Below, piece after piece: positions 51,725 through 60,164 of a stretch of 62,934 nucleotides of DNA. A program made the position numbers and the translations under genes. The DNA lies in contig NZ_BDBB01000032.1 of the NCBI RefSeq assembly GCF_001612765.1, positions 1 through 62,934 on the forward strand. The letters run 5' to 3'. The notes below the pieces were generated by a model. That model made no database searches. It was not told where the DNA came from and saw only the letters and a list, made by a program, of their open reading frames with translations. How positions within the stretch are numbered: the first letter of the stretch is position 1; each line of letters opens with the position of its first letter. Source of the DNA: Nocardia arthritidis NBRC 100137 (GTDB lineage: Bacteria; Actinomycetota; Actinomycetes; Mycobacteriales; Mycobacteriaceae).

Positions 51725-53206
51725 ATGACCGTCGTAGCAGCCACCGGCCAGCAGTCGCACCCAACGACTTTCGAATACCAGAGACGTGGACGCTGGCTCG
51801 ATCACTGGGATCCGGACAACGCGAAGTTCTGGGAATCCGGTGGCGCGAAAACCGCGCGCAAGAATTTGATGTTCTCCGTATTCGCCGAGAATCTCGGCTT
51901 CAGCATCTGGGTCATCTGGGGCACCGTCGTGACCAGCATGGGCGCCGCCGGATTCGACTTCCTCGCCGGTCTGGGCAAGGGCAACCCCATCGCGGTGAGC
52001 AACGCCCTGCTGCTCACCTCGACCCCCACCCTGGTCGGCGCCGCGCTGCGCATCCCGTACACCTTCGCCATCCCCCGGTTCGGCGGTCGGGCGTTCACCG
52101 TGTTCAGCGCGGGGATGCTGCTGATTCCGACGCTCGGCCTGGCCTGGTTCGTCAACCAGCCGGGCACGCCGATGTGGGTATTCCTGCTGCTGGCGGCGCT
52201 CGCGGGCGTCGGCGGCGGCAACTTCTCCTCCTCGATGGCCAACATCAACTTCTTCTTCCCCGAGGGCAAGAAGGGTGCGGCGCTGGGCATCAACGCCGCG
52301 GGCGGCAACCTGGGCGTCGCCCAGACCCAGCTGGTGCTGCCGCTGCTGATCACCTTCGGCACGCACCTCACGGCCAAGGACCCGGGCGGCTATCGCTTCG
52401 GCATCACGCTGTCGGTCCTGGTCTGGGTGCCGTTCATCCTGGCCGCCGCGTTCGGCGCGCTGCGCTACATGGACAGCATCAGCACCGCCAAGTCCGACGG
52501 CAAGTCCTACCGGCTCGCGCTCACCAACCGGCACACCTGGGTGATGGCGATCCTCTACATCGGCACCTTCGGCTCGTTCATCGGCTTCTCCTTCGCCTTC
52601 CCGACGCTGATCAAGGCCAATTTCCCGGACCTGGCGAAGATCGGCTGGATCACCACGCTCGGTAACCTCGCGTTCCTCGGCGCACTCGTCGGGTCGTTCA
52701 GCAGGCCGTTCGGCGGCTGGGTGTCCGACAAGGTCGGCGGCGCGAAGATCACCCTGTACGTCTTCGGCAGCATGGCGATCGCGGTCGCGCTGATCATGGC
52801 GGGGCTGGAACTGAAGAGCTTCCCGATCTACCTCATCGCGTTCCTGCTGTTGTTCGTGCTCACCGGCATCGGCAACGGCTCGACCTACCGGATGATCCCG
52901 ACCATCTTCAGCGCGGAGTCCAAGAAGTACGCCTCCGAGCACGGCCTCGACGCGGCCGAGGCCGCCGCTTCGGCGAAACGCCAGGCGGGCGCGGCGATCG
53001 GCGTCATCGGCGCGGTCGGCGCCTCCGGCGGCTGGCTGTTGCAGCAGGCCCTGCGGCTGTCCAACACCCACCTGCACAGCATGGCTCCCGCGTTCTGGGC
53101 CTACGCCGGGGCCTTCCTGGTGATGGCCGCCGTCACCTGGTGGTTCTACCTGCGGTCCTCGTTCGCCATCCAGCGCGTTCCCTCGCTGGCCTACGCGAAC
53201 GTCTGA
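51725..53206 (+). CDS. Second NarK-type nitrate/nitrite transporter
   Basis: 493 aa, 12 membrane helices, with the nitrate signatures GVGGGNFSSSMANINFFFPE and LTGIGNGSTYRMIPTIF. It starts 18 residues of hydrophilic lead before a WDPDNAKFW segment, like the other NarK here, but it has a longer loop between helices. Single-gene unit with a GAGAGGA ribosome site and a terminator hairpin 12 nt after its stop. A division of labour with the operon-borne copy, for example respiratory against assimilatory nitrate, is a guess. Confidence 0.93.
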   Translation: MTVVAATGQQSHPTTFEYQRRGRWLDHWDPDNAKFWESGGAKTARKNLMFSVFAENLGFSIWVIWGTVVTSMGAAGFDFLAGLGKGNPIAVSNALLLTSTPTLVGAALRIPYTFAIPRFGGRAFTVFSAGMLLIPTLGLAWFVNQPGTPMWVFLLLAALAGVGGGNFSSSMANINFFFPEGKKGAALGINAAGGNLGVAQTQLVLPLLITFGTHLTAKDPGGYRFGITLSVLVWVPFILAAAFGALRYMDSISTAKSDGKSYRLALTNRHTWVMAILYIGTFGSFIGFSFAFPTLIKANFPDLAKIGWITTLGNLAFLGALVGSFSRPFGGWVSDKVGGAKITLYVFGSMAIAVALIMAGLELKSFPIYLIAFLLLFVLTGIGNGSTYRMIPTIFSAESKKYASEHGLDAAEAAASAKRQAGAAIGVIGAVGASGGWLLQQALRLSNTHLHSMAPAFWAYAGAFLVMAAVTWWFYLRSSFAIQRVPSLAYANV

Positions 53207-53218
53207 CCGCCCCAGCCG

Positions 53219-53244
53219 GTCCCGCGGCCCGGACACCGCGGGAC
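53219..53244. terminator. Hairpin after the second nitrate transporter
   Basis: GTCCCGCGG (53219-53227) and CCGCGGGAC (53236-53244) pair perfectly around an 8-nt loop. It begins 12 nt after the stop codon. The convergent VOC gene stops 224 bp further on. Confidence 0.75.
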
Positions 53245-53468
53245 ACGGGCGTCGCCACCGCCGTTCCCCTCCGGCGGAGCCGCCCAACCGGACGTCCGCT
53301 CATCACCCGGGTGAACCCCGGGTCCGCAACGGGTTCCGGTCTGCACCGGGACGATGAGCGGGCGTTCGGTTTCGCCGTTCCGAGAGAACGTGCCTGATCG
53401 GCGCTTTGCTCGCTCCAGCTCGCAGCGCTGATGCGCGCCGGTATCGCGAGGTGTGCGCCGGGGCGCGG

Positions 53469-53906
53469 TCAGCTCTTGTTCAGCTCTTCGGCAAGCATCA
53501 CGATGATGCCGCTAGGGCCGCGGACATAGGTGAGCTTGTAGACGTCCCGGTAGGTCGCCACGCCACGCAGCGGGTGGCAGCCGTGCCTCGCCGCGATTTC
53601 GAGGGCCTCGTCGATGTCGTCCACCGAGAACGCGACGCGGTGCATCCCGATCTCGTTGGGCCGGGTCGGGCTCGTCTCGATCGCGTTGGGGTGAATGTAC
53701 TCGAAGAGCTCGAGCCGACCGTTGCCGTCCGGTGTCTGAAGCATCGCGATCTTGGCGTGGTTGCCGTCGAGGCCGACGGCGGTGTCGGTCCACTCGCCGC
53801 TGACCGTGTCCCGGCCGATGACGGTCAGACCGAGGTCGGTGAAAAAGGCGATCGTCGCTTCGAGGTCGCGGACCGCGATGGCGACATTCTCCAACTTGAT
53901 GGGCAT
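53469..53906 (-). CDS. VOC-family (glyoxalase-like) protein
   Basis: 145 aa, one VOC module pair: NVAIAVRDLEATIAFFTDLG at the start, RLELFEY in the middle, MHRVAFSVDDIDEAL, then VRGPSGIIVMLAEEL at the end. Candidate metal ligands are Glu in LELFEY and the His in MHRVAF. ATG 53906 has a perfect AAGGAG ribosome site 8 nt ahead. Specific reaction unknown. Confidence 0.85.
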   Translation of the reverse strand: MPIKLENVAIAVRDLEATIAFFTDLGLTVIGRDTVSGEWTDTAVGLDGNHAKIAMLQTPDGNGRLELFEYIHPNAIETSPTRPNEIGMHRVAFSVDDIDEALEIAARHGCHPLRGVATYRDVYKLTYVRGPSGIIVMLAEELNKS

Positions 53907-54253
53907 GACGTCTACTCCTTATGTTTCGGGCTGGAACGGAGCTGTCGCGCCGATCTCGACAGGTAGGCACGTGTGCTCTAGAGGTCTCATTGTCGTTGGG
54001 CATGGGCCTGGCGGTGCGTGCCCATGCGGACGGGTTGGCCGTCTACTCCTGGGACGGAGCCGCCGTGGCGTTCTCGACATGTCGGCCGCACTGCTTCTGC
54101 TGAGTCGGGGCCGGTGGCGTGTATCGCGAGTGTCGTGACCTGCCGGAGGCAGGGGCACACCCTGAGCCGGGCCTGCGGTGACGCGCGGCGGGTAGGGGCG
54201 AACGTGGTGGCGGCTACTGCCGACGGCGGCGGAACGCCTCGCCGCTCGCGAGG
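53907..54253. other. Intergenic stretch without a recognisable gene
   Basis: 347 bp between two minus-strand genes (VOC protein and EspG-like). It should hold the VOC promoter. Open frames on both strands have no family features and no ribosome sites. Confidence 0.45.
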
Positions 54254-55027
54254 TCAGTACGGTAAGTGCACCCCGTCGCGCACGTCCTTGACGGTTCTGG
54301 CAATCATCTGTTGCAGGGTGGCGGCGATGCGTTCGGAAGTGGTGGGTTTGATCGTCACCAGGTCGTCGCCGAAAGTGACGTACCGGCCGTCCTTCTCGAC
54401 ATCGTTGAGCTGGAAATCCTTGCGCCCGTCGACGTGCCGATTGTCCACACTTCCCATCGCGTAGACGCCGACATGACCGATCAAGGTCATCGCCCGGGTG
54501 AAGAACCGCTCGAACTCCTCCCGCGGCGTCGGTCGCCACGCGTCGCGCACCGGCGGACGCGGCCGCGCCAGTTCCTCCGCGGAAGCCTGCAACTGCTTAC
54601 CCTGCCCCGGCCCGCAGGCGGGGAACACGTCGACCACGGCCCGCGCCACCGCACCGGCGGACAGCAACGTCAACACCACATCGCCGCCGTGCTCGACGTC
54701 CGGCCCCGGTTCCTGCACCGCGATCGCGCCGTGCTCGTAGTGCACTCCCGCATGCGCCCGCAGCCTGCGGTCCTTGCGCTTGCCGGCGAATCCGGCCACT
54801 TCCACCCGGGCCTCCGGCGCCAGCAGCACTTCGATCGCGCGCAGCAGGTCGTCATCGATGCGCGGGCGCAGCGACTGCGCCGCCGCCTGCCGCAATCGCA
54901 AACTCTCCGACCGGAATTCCGTCGTGTACTGGTGCTGCAAGGGATACGGCAGCACGTCCCGGCCGGTGGACTCCCACAGCGTCCGGAATTCGAGCGCGGT
55001 GAACCGCCAGCTCGGCACCTCAGGCAT
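54254..55027 (-). CDS. EspG-family chaperone of type VII secretion
   Basis: 257 aa. The start WRFTALEFRTLWESTGRDVL followed by PYPLQ is the conserved opening of the EspG family, cytoplasmic chaperones that hold the tip of PE/PPE-type substrates until the ESX machine takes them. The rest shows two similar alpha/beta halves. It follows the PPE-like gene by 11 nt, as an EspG should, but no EccA-E gene is in the window, so its ESX system lies elsewhere. Confidence 0.88.
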   Translation of the reverse strand: MPEVPSWRFTALEFRTLWESTGRDVLPYPLQHQYTTEFRSESLRLRQAAAQSLRPRIDDDLLRAIEVLLAPEARVEVAGFAGKRKDRRLRAHAGVHYEHGAIAVQEPGPDVEHGGDVVLTLLSAGAVARAVVDVFPACGPGQGKQLQASAEELARPRPPVRDAWRPTPREEFERFFTRAMTLIGHVGVYAMGSVDNRHVDGRKDFQLNDVEKDGRYVTFGDDLVTIKPTTSERIAATLQQMIARTVKDVRDGVHLPY

Positions 55028-55038
55028 CGATGACGTCC

Positions 55039-56379
55039 TTACCGTGGGTTGTCACCGATAACCGGCGGCACCGTCCTGGGCAGCTCGTCGAGCCCCATCA
55101 GCTCATTGCCGTGTTCCTGAGTGATCAGGTAGTCCGGAATGCCCTTAGTCGACTCCTCATCGGATTTGCCACCCCGCGCACCGGGGGCCATTCCACCCAT
55201 ACCGCTCGTACCGGCGCGACCTGGCGACGCACCGGTCCGCGCGGCGGCCGGGACCGCGTTGGGGTTGTTCGGTGCGCCTTTGGATGGCACGGAGACACCC
55301 GGCTTACCCGGATGGGAAGGACTTCCCGGACTGCCCGGCGTACTCGGGTGCGGAGTGCCAGGAGTGGTGGGCGAAGTGCTCGGCGCGGGCGTCGTCGAGG
55401 CAGGTGTCGTCGTCGGTGTTGTGGAAGCCGGTGTGGTCGAATTCTCCGTCGTGGAGGCGGGGTCGGTGCTGGTCGACTCCGGTGTTTCAGAGGTGGTGTC
55501 CGATGGCTCGGCGCTCGATGGAGTCGACGGATCATCGGTGGAGTTCGTATCGGAAGGATTCGAGCTGGGCGAGGATGTCCCCGAGGGGCTTCCGCTGCCA
55601 TTGTTCGTGCCCCGTGGGTTGCTACCATCGCCGGTGCCGTTCGGATTCGCAGTCGACGCCGGACGGGGAATCACGGGCACGTTCGTATCGGACTCCATGA
55701 CGACCGGCGCGTAAACAGTTCGAAGCACCCGCAACGCCTCGGTTTTCGCGTTGTGCTCGGCGACGTCGTCATTGCGCCAATCTCGCCCGACCACGAATCC
55801 ACGGAGATTGTCCCATCCGCTGCGATGTTCCGGCGCGTGCGGGACCAATTGCTTCGTCGGCTCCAGCCCGGTCTGCAGTTCGGCCAGCTTGTTGCCGGTC
55901 AGCCGGGCCGCGTTCGAGACCTGCGCCCCCTGGGCGGCATAGTCACCGACCGCGCTCGCCGCCGCATTGCGCGCCTCCCCACGCCACACACTGTCGTCGG
56001 TGGCCCGCTCCATCGCCGTCGTGAAGGTCTTCAACGAGGCCTCGTGCCGGTCGGCGATGGTGTTCCAAGCGGTTACCAGATCACTGACCGCCTTCAAATC
56101 GATCTGATCGACCTTCTGACGAAGCGTGGCGACGTCGTGCCGCTCGAACTCGTCCGCGTCCAGAACTTCCCTCGGCCGGAATTCGCCCTGGAACCCGACA
56201 TCGGCGGCCTTGCTGCGGACGCCATCGCGCTGCTGGTTGTACCTGCCTTGCACCCCGGCCGCGTCGACCTTGGGCTGTAACTCCTCACCCGCAATCCAAT
56301 CGGTGACGCTGCGCCACATAGCCGAGCCCAGCCCTTGATCGAGCTGAAATTGCGGCATACCACTGTACGGATTACCCAT
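55039..56379 (-). CDS. PPE-like WXG-superfamily protein with Ser/Thr/Pro-rich tail
   Basis: 446 aa. Residues 1 to about 200 are helical, with W-R-G at 132-134 between helices, the WXG turn of ESX substrates; the D-x-V-W run before it (ATDDSVWRG) fits. A stretch of about 170 residues (about 245-415) is mostly Ser, Thr, Pro, Gly and Asn, disordered. The end is acidic then compact. No PPE motif proper at the start, so it is PPE-like. Its start overlaps the stop of the preceding small gene (TGATG). Confidence 0.75.
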   Translation of the reverse strand: MGNPYSGMPQFQLDQGLGSAMWRSVTDWIAGEELQPKVDAAGVQGRYNQQRDGVRSKAADVGFQGEFRPREVLDADEFERHDVATLRQKVDQIDLKAVSDLVTAWNTIADRHEASLKTFTTAMERATDDSVWRGEARNAAASAVGDYAAQGAQVSNAARLTGNKLAELQTGLEPTKQLVPHAPEHRSGWDNLRGFVVGRDWRNDDVAEHNAKTEALRVLRTVYAPVVMESDTNVPVIPRPASTANPNGTGDGSNPRGTNNGSGSPSGTSSPSSNPSDTNSTDDPSTPSSAEPSDTTSETPESTSTDPASTTENSTTPASTTPTTTPASTTPAPSTSPTTPGTPHPSTPGSPGSPSHPGKPGVSVPSKGAPNNPNAVPAAARTGASPGRAGTSGMGGMAPGARGGKSDEESTKGIPDYLITQEHGNELMGLDELPRTVPPVIGDNPR

Positions 56380-56762
56380 CAGCGCACCTGCTCAGTTGTA
56401 CTCGCGATCTGCGCCGCGTTCTCGATGTCCTGCCCGGTGATGCGCTTGAACGACATCGCCATGACTTCGCGCATGTTCTTCACAGTCTCGATGTGTTCGA
56501 GGACGATCTGGTCGATCGAGTTGGGGTCACCCACCGCCTGCTTCAGGAACTTCTTGACCAGGTTGGAAGCCATCTCGAAATCCCCGAAGCCGGAAACGTT
56601 TTGAGCATTACCAGCCAAGCTACGTAACGATTCGAGTTCAGCGATCCGCGAATCACACGCTTTTGCACAGAGAAATGCGGCGTTCTCGTCGTCTAGGTAC
56701 AATTCTCCGGCTTTGGCTTGGCCAGCAAGCCGACTCCAAACCGATGCATTGTCCTCACTCAT
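56379..56762 (-). CDS. Small helical protein, probable PE-like partner of the PPE-like protein
   Basis: 127 aa, all helical and without a signal peptide. It overlaps the PPE-like gene by one base, as PE-PPE pairs do. No PE motif or WXG is visible, and I name the partnership only from size, helix content and position. The C-terminus (ITGQDIENAAQIASTTEQVR) has no clear YxxxD/E secretion signal. Confidence 0.55.
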   Translation of the reverse strand: MSEDNASVWSRLAGQAKAGELYLDDENAAFLCAKACDSRIAELESLRSLAGNAQNVSGFGDFEMASNLVKKFLKQAVGDPNSIDQIVLEHIETVKNMREVMAMSFKRITGQDIENAAQIASTTEQVR

Positions 56763-56777
56763 GCGTTCCCTCCCTGA

Positions 56778-57305
56778 TCAACGCGGTAGTGTGGGCACAA
56801 TCGACTCGCCGACGCGATGCAAGACCGTGCACGGATTCTCGAGATCGTCTCGACTTGCCCGGCCCTGAACCCTCAATTGCACGACCCCCTGGGATGCCGG
56901 GAACAAAACATCGCAATCGAGATCCTTGGACGCGCCCTCCACTCTGAATTGCCGCCCCGGACGGCCTGCGACGGTGACGTCCTCGAAGTCGACGTTCCCA
57001 GGCTTGCGCTCGAACTCTGACACGGTGCGACCGGTAGAAAACACCGTGACGAAGTACTTGGGTCCGTCCCACCTACAGATCTCCCAGCCGGACTGATGAA
57101 CTCCAGCGATGCCGGACTCCTCGGTGGCCGGATCGACTCCCGCCGCCCGCACCGCCTCATCGGGAATCCCCGTGCACGGGTTGAACAGAGCTTGGGCCGC
57201 AGTCGTCCTGGAAGCCGTCGGCGATCCGCTCGTGGTGTCCTCACAGCCGACAACCCCGGTCGCCAGCGCACCGATAAGCAGTACCAACGTGATTCGACGC
57301 CTCAT
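56778..57305 (-). CDS. DUF3558 lipoprotein
   Basis: 175 aa. A lipoprotein signal (MRRRITLVLLIGALATGVV, lipobox VVGC with Cys21) is followed by the DUF3558 domain: FNPCTGIPDEAVRAAGVDP, then ICRWDG and a paired C-terminal cysteine. These are common in mycolate-forming actinobacteria and have no known activity. It is the first gene of the four-gene minus-strand run ending with espG, 15 nt ahead of the small helical gene. Confidence 0.85.
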   Translation of the reverse strand: MRRRITLVLLIGALATGVVGCEDTTSGSPTASRTTAAQALFNPCTGIPDEAVRAAGVDPATEESGIAGVHQSGWEICRWDGPKYFVTVFSTGRTVSEFERKPGNVDFEDVTVAGRPGRQFRVEGASKDLDCDVLFPASQGVVQLRVQGRASRDDLENPCTVLHRVGESIVPTLPR

Positions 57306-57573
57306 CCCCACCCTCTCGACCCGCGACGACTCAGGTTCGCCAACATTAGCAGACCACCACATGGTGTTCCCCTGCCTGCGCCGGTCCTGCGGGTGTCCGG
57401 AGCGCGCCGGATGCGACGCGGCCTGTGGCTCGGGCGCCGCGCGCTGGCTGAAGGGCTGTCCGCGTTCGGGGGTAGCGGGTTTGGTCCCGGATCTAGGGTG
57501 GCAGTGCAGTAACGAGCTGAACGAAAGCTAGGACATACGACTGAGTTCGACTGATTTCCGAAGGAGCTAATCG

Positions 57574-57993
57574 ATGAAGTTTGGCAAAATCGCCGCCGGG
57601 TTCGCGCTGGCCGCTGCCGCAATCTCTCTCGCTCCCGCCGTTGCCTCCGCCGATGACCCGGAGTTTCCGCGCAACGGCATCATTCCACCGGGGACCTACC
57701 ACATCGGGCGTGGCCCCTCCAATGTGATCGGATCGCCTATCGAGAACTGCGACTTGCAAGTTTTCGTGGACGGCAAGACCGTGGTGCTGGTCTGCGGCAC
57801 CTCCAGCCGGAGCGGGCATCAGACGCCGGTCGGACCGGACGAGACGTATGTTTCGTTCGACTTCGTCCCCTTCGGGCTCGATCTGCATGATATCGACCCT
57901 CGGCAGGGACTTTGGTCGGGAACGGTGAACGTCGCCGGGACCCCGATCATCGCTCCGTACCCGCTGGCAGCAGTCTGGCTCAGCCGCCGTTGA
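57574..57993 (+). CDS. Small secreted protein of unknown function
   Basis: 139 aa. Clear signal peptide MKFGKIAAGFALAAAAISLA, cleavage likely after ASA. The mature part has two cysteines (ENC, VCG) and the segment GIIPPGTYHIG, probably a beta-rich domain with one disulfide. GAAGGAG precedes the ATG by 7 nt. No family recognised. It is divergent from the DUF3558 lipoprotein gene 268 bp away. Confidence 0.75.
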   Translation: MKFGKIAAGFALAAAAISLAPAVASADDPEFPRNGIIPPGTYHIGRGPSNVIGSPIENCDLQVFVDGKTVVLVCGTSSRSGHQTPVGPDETYVSFDFVPFGLDLHDIDPRQGLWSGTVNVAGTPIIAPYPLAAVWLSRR

Positions 57994-58045
57994 GCCGGCC
58001 ACGCCGCGTGATGCGGCGTAACTCCTGCCGGTAGTCGAGACAACG

Positions 58046-58086
58046 ACGGCCCGGGCGTCGACTGCGAAGCCGAAAGCCCGGGCCGT
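58046..58086. terminator. Bidirectional hairpin between the secreted-protein gene and DUF397 gene
   Basis: ACGGCCCGGGC on the left pairs with GCCCGGGCCGT on the right around a loop of about 19 nt. It lies between two convergent stops (57993 and 58098) and should end both transcripts. Confidence 0.75.
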
Positions 58087-58097
58087 TCGTCGCGAAC

Positions 58098-58313
58098 TCA
58101 GAGGTCGGAGCGCGAACCGAACGCACCATCCCTAACACAGGCGGTGAAGGAGTTCCATTGGCCCCGCGTGAAGTTCAACGCCGGACCGGCCGGGTTCTTC
58201 GAATCACGGACACCGACGTGCCCAGCTTCGAGCCACGCGACTTCGACACACGCATCGGCCTCACCACTGTGGACAGACTTGAACCACTTTGCCCCAGATA
58301 GGTCGATGGTCAT
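58098..58313 (-). CDS. DUF397 protein
   Basis: 71 aa. The DUF397 pattern is complete: KWFKSVHSGEADACVEVAWL, VGVRDSKNPAGPALNF and WNSFTACVRDG. These small proteins pair with DUF5753-type XRE regulators across Streptomyces and Nocardia, and the start here overlaps the XRE stop by ATGA. They may act as antagonists or partners of the regulator. Confidence 0.9.
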   Translation of the reverse strand: MTIDLSGAKWFKSVHSGEADACVEVAWLEAGHVGVRDSKNPAGPALNFTRGQWNSFTACVRDGAFGSRSDL

Positions 58314-59185
58314 TGTTCGGATCTCCTCGCCATGTTCCTGAGCAAGTCTCTCGATCGTTGCTCATCCAGCGCAGCACCATTGACGGCCTCGTGAATCACC
58401 CGGAAGCGGTTCACATCGTCCTCCTCCTCGAAGATCATTGTCCCTATCGCACCTTCGGTGTAGACAACGGACGGCTCGTTATGCGGGAAGTCGATGATGA
58501 TGTACGGCGGTACCGCCACCCCTCCCGGGAATCCGGCAGCGAAGGGAACGACTCGGATGGAGACGTTATCTCGCGTCCCCATGTCAGCAAGGTGACGGTA
58601 TTGCGAAGACATGATCCGCATAGAACCGACAACAGTACGCAGAGCTGATTCATGCACCAGGAATTCGGCCTGCATCGGTTTGTGCTTGCGGGTAAGTATT
58701 GCTGATCGCCGTATTCTCCGCTCCACGCGCCAGTCGGTCTCTTCGGAGGCACCCGTCGACGCAGATGATCGCACATTGCGGGCATAGTCGGGAGTCTGCA
58801 ACAGGCCCGGTATGATGAGCGTTTGGAAGAAGTGCAATCCTGTTGCCGCAGCCTCCAATTGAATATACGTGTTGAACCCAGGACGTACCAGATCCCGGAA
58901 GTCCTCCCACCACGGTTTCACACGCGCCTGCTCGGCGAGTGTTTTCAGGTACCCGATCCGCTCCTCCGGTAGCCCGTAGTACTGGCAGATGAACTCGACA
59001 TCCCGAACCTTGATCTTCTCGTTCTGCCCTAGCTCCAGCCGCCCGAGCGACGATCGGCTGATCTCCAAGACCTCGGCTACCTGTTCGAGGGTGTAGCCGT
59101 TGGCCTGACGCGCGTCGCGCAGTGCGCGGCCCAACTGGCGACGCGGCAGCGTCGTCCGGCTGATGTCCGACTTGCTACCGACCAT
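58310..59185 (-). CDS. XRE-family regulator with DUF5753 domain
   Basis: 291 aa. N-terminal helix-turn-helix (about 15-75): LGRALRDARQANGYTLEQVA and ISRSSLGRLELGQ. The rest is the DUF5753 domain, with LEAAATGLHFFQTLIIPGLL then QTPDYAR and the conserved end FIEEE-like MIFEEEDDVNRFRVI. ATG 59185 has a GGGAGGA ribosome site. The frame is open to 59419, but that part is antisense to nothing known and has no ribosome site. Paired with DUF397. Family members regulate development or antibiotic synthesis. Confidence 0.9.
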   Translation of the reverse strand: MVGSKSDISRTTLPRRQLGRALRDARQANGYTLEQVAEVLEISRSSLGRLELGQNEKIKVRDVEFICQYYGLPEERIGYLKTLAEQARVKPWWEDFRDLVRPGFNTYIQLEAAATGLHFFQTLIIPGLLQTPDYARNVRSSASTGASEETDWRVERRIRRSAILTRKHKPMQAEFLVHESALRTVVGSMRIMSSQYRHLADMGTRDNVSIRVVPFAAGFPGGVAVPPYIIIDFPHNEPSVVYTEGAIGTMIFEEEDDVNRFRVIHEAVNGAALDEQRSRDLLRNMARRSEQ

Positions 59186-59342
59186 TTCCGCTGTGTCCTC
59201 CCCTGCTTTCCCACGGTCTTCCTTGCTTTTTCCCACGCCGAGAAGCGACGTGCGCCCAACTCGGGAAGCGTTCAGTGCGTATGCACCGGTTGCTGGGCAC
59301 CGGCCGTTTCGAGCCTCCCCTCGCGCGCACGCCCCGCAGCAT

Positions 59343-59789
59343 ATGCACATGCCCGAACCACACGGAACAGAACTCGAATTCGTGACGAATTCCCGCACAG
59401 CGGAACTCGAGACACGCAATCACCAGCCCGCAAGCCACGGGACGGGGCCGCACCTTCACGAAAGCCGGGCGGCGAACGCTCTGCTCGTTCCGCCCGGAAT
59501 CTGCCACCAGGCGGACGTGCGACTGGCTCACGAGCAGATGCGGGCCCACCTGGGCTGCCGAATCGAGCGGTGTGCGTGGAAGGCGGCGGCATATCGCACA
59601 CTGGTGTTCACGGGACGACTGACACCGCAGGCGGTCAGTCATCGCGAACGCGCCGCCGAACGGGGCATGGACTTCCCGTCACATGACAGAACCCGTAGCG
59701 TCGATCACACACTCGACGTGCACACGATTCAGGCGGTGCTGGAACGGTTGTCGGCGTTGGCGACGCCGCCGGAAGTCCTGCGGGGGTGA
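59343..59789 (+). CDS. Hypothetical protein, first of a three-gene run divergent from the XRE gene
   Basis: About 148 aa from ATG 59343, or 146 from 59349. A poorly structured start is followed by a compact helical part with C-H-Q-A-D-V-R-L-A-H and two further cysteines (LGCRIERCAWKAAAY), perhaps a metal site. I recognise no family. It overlaps the next gene by GTGA, so coding is supported. Divergent from the XRE regulator, which may control it. Confidence 0.6.
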   Translation: MHMPEPHGTELEFVTNSRTAELETRNHQPASHGTGPHLHESRAANALLVPPGICHQADVRLAHEQMRAHLGCRIERCAWKAAAYRTLVFTGRLTPQAVSHRERAAERGMDFPSHDRTRSVDHTLDVHTIQAVLERLSALATPPEVLRG

Positions 59790-60127
59790 CCCGGGTGCAT
59801 CGGACCACGGTGGGAGCCATGCAGGCAGGCTGGCGGGTAGTGCGAAGCCGCATCGAAGTCGTATTCCTGCGCGACGAAGCCGACCCGCTACCTGCCTACC
59901 GGCTGCGCAACAACGGCGATACGGTGCCGATTCCATTGGGCCAGAATGGCTTCATCGCCTTCGACGAGCGCGCGTTGCCTGATCTGGCGCAGGTGCGCGA
60001 ATGGTTCCCGCGCCACTTCCGTCTCTGGGACGCCGTACGCGCCCAGTTCTGGGAGGTCGTACTGCCCACCGGCGGGGCACGAACCACGGATCTCTCCCTA
60101 CCGCCCCGGCCGGGCGAATGCGCCTGA
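59786..60127 (+). CDS. Hypothetical protein, second of the run
   Basis: 113 aa from GTG 59786, or 102 from ATG 59819. Mixed alpha/beta, with GWRVVRSRIEVVFLRDEADP, LGQNGFIAFDERAL and FPRHFRLWDAVRAQFWEVVL. No family recognised. Translationally coupled to the gene before it. Confidence 0.6.
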   Translation: MTRVHRTTVGAMQAGWRVVRSRIEVVFLRDEADPLPAYRLRNNGDTVPIPLGQNGFIAFDERALPDLAQVREWFPRHFRLWDAVRAQFWEVVLPTGGARTTDLSLPPRPGECA

Positions 60128-60164
60128 CCGAGTCCACGACCCCGTACGAGTAGCCGAGAGCGAA

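Noticed and set aside
55125..55714. Repetitive open frames in the Ser/Thr/Pro-rich tail region, both strands.
   Set aside because: They are shadows of the low-complexity tail of the PPE-like protein and not separate genes.
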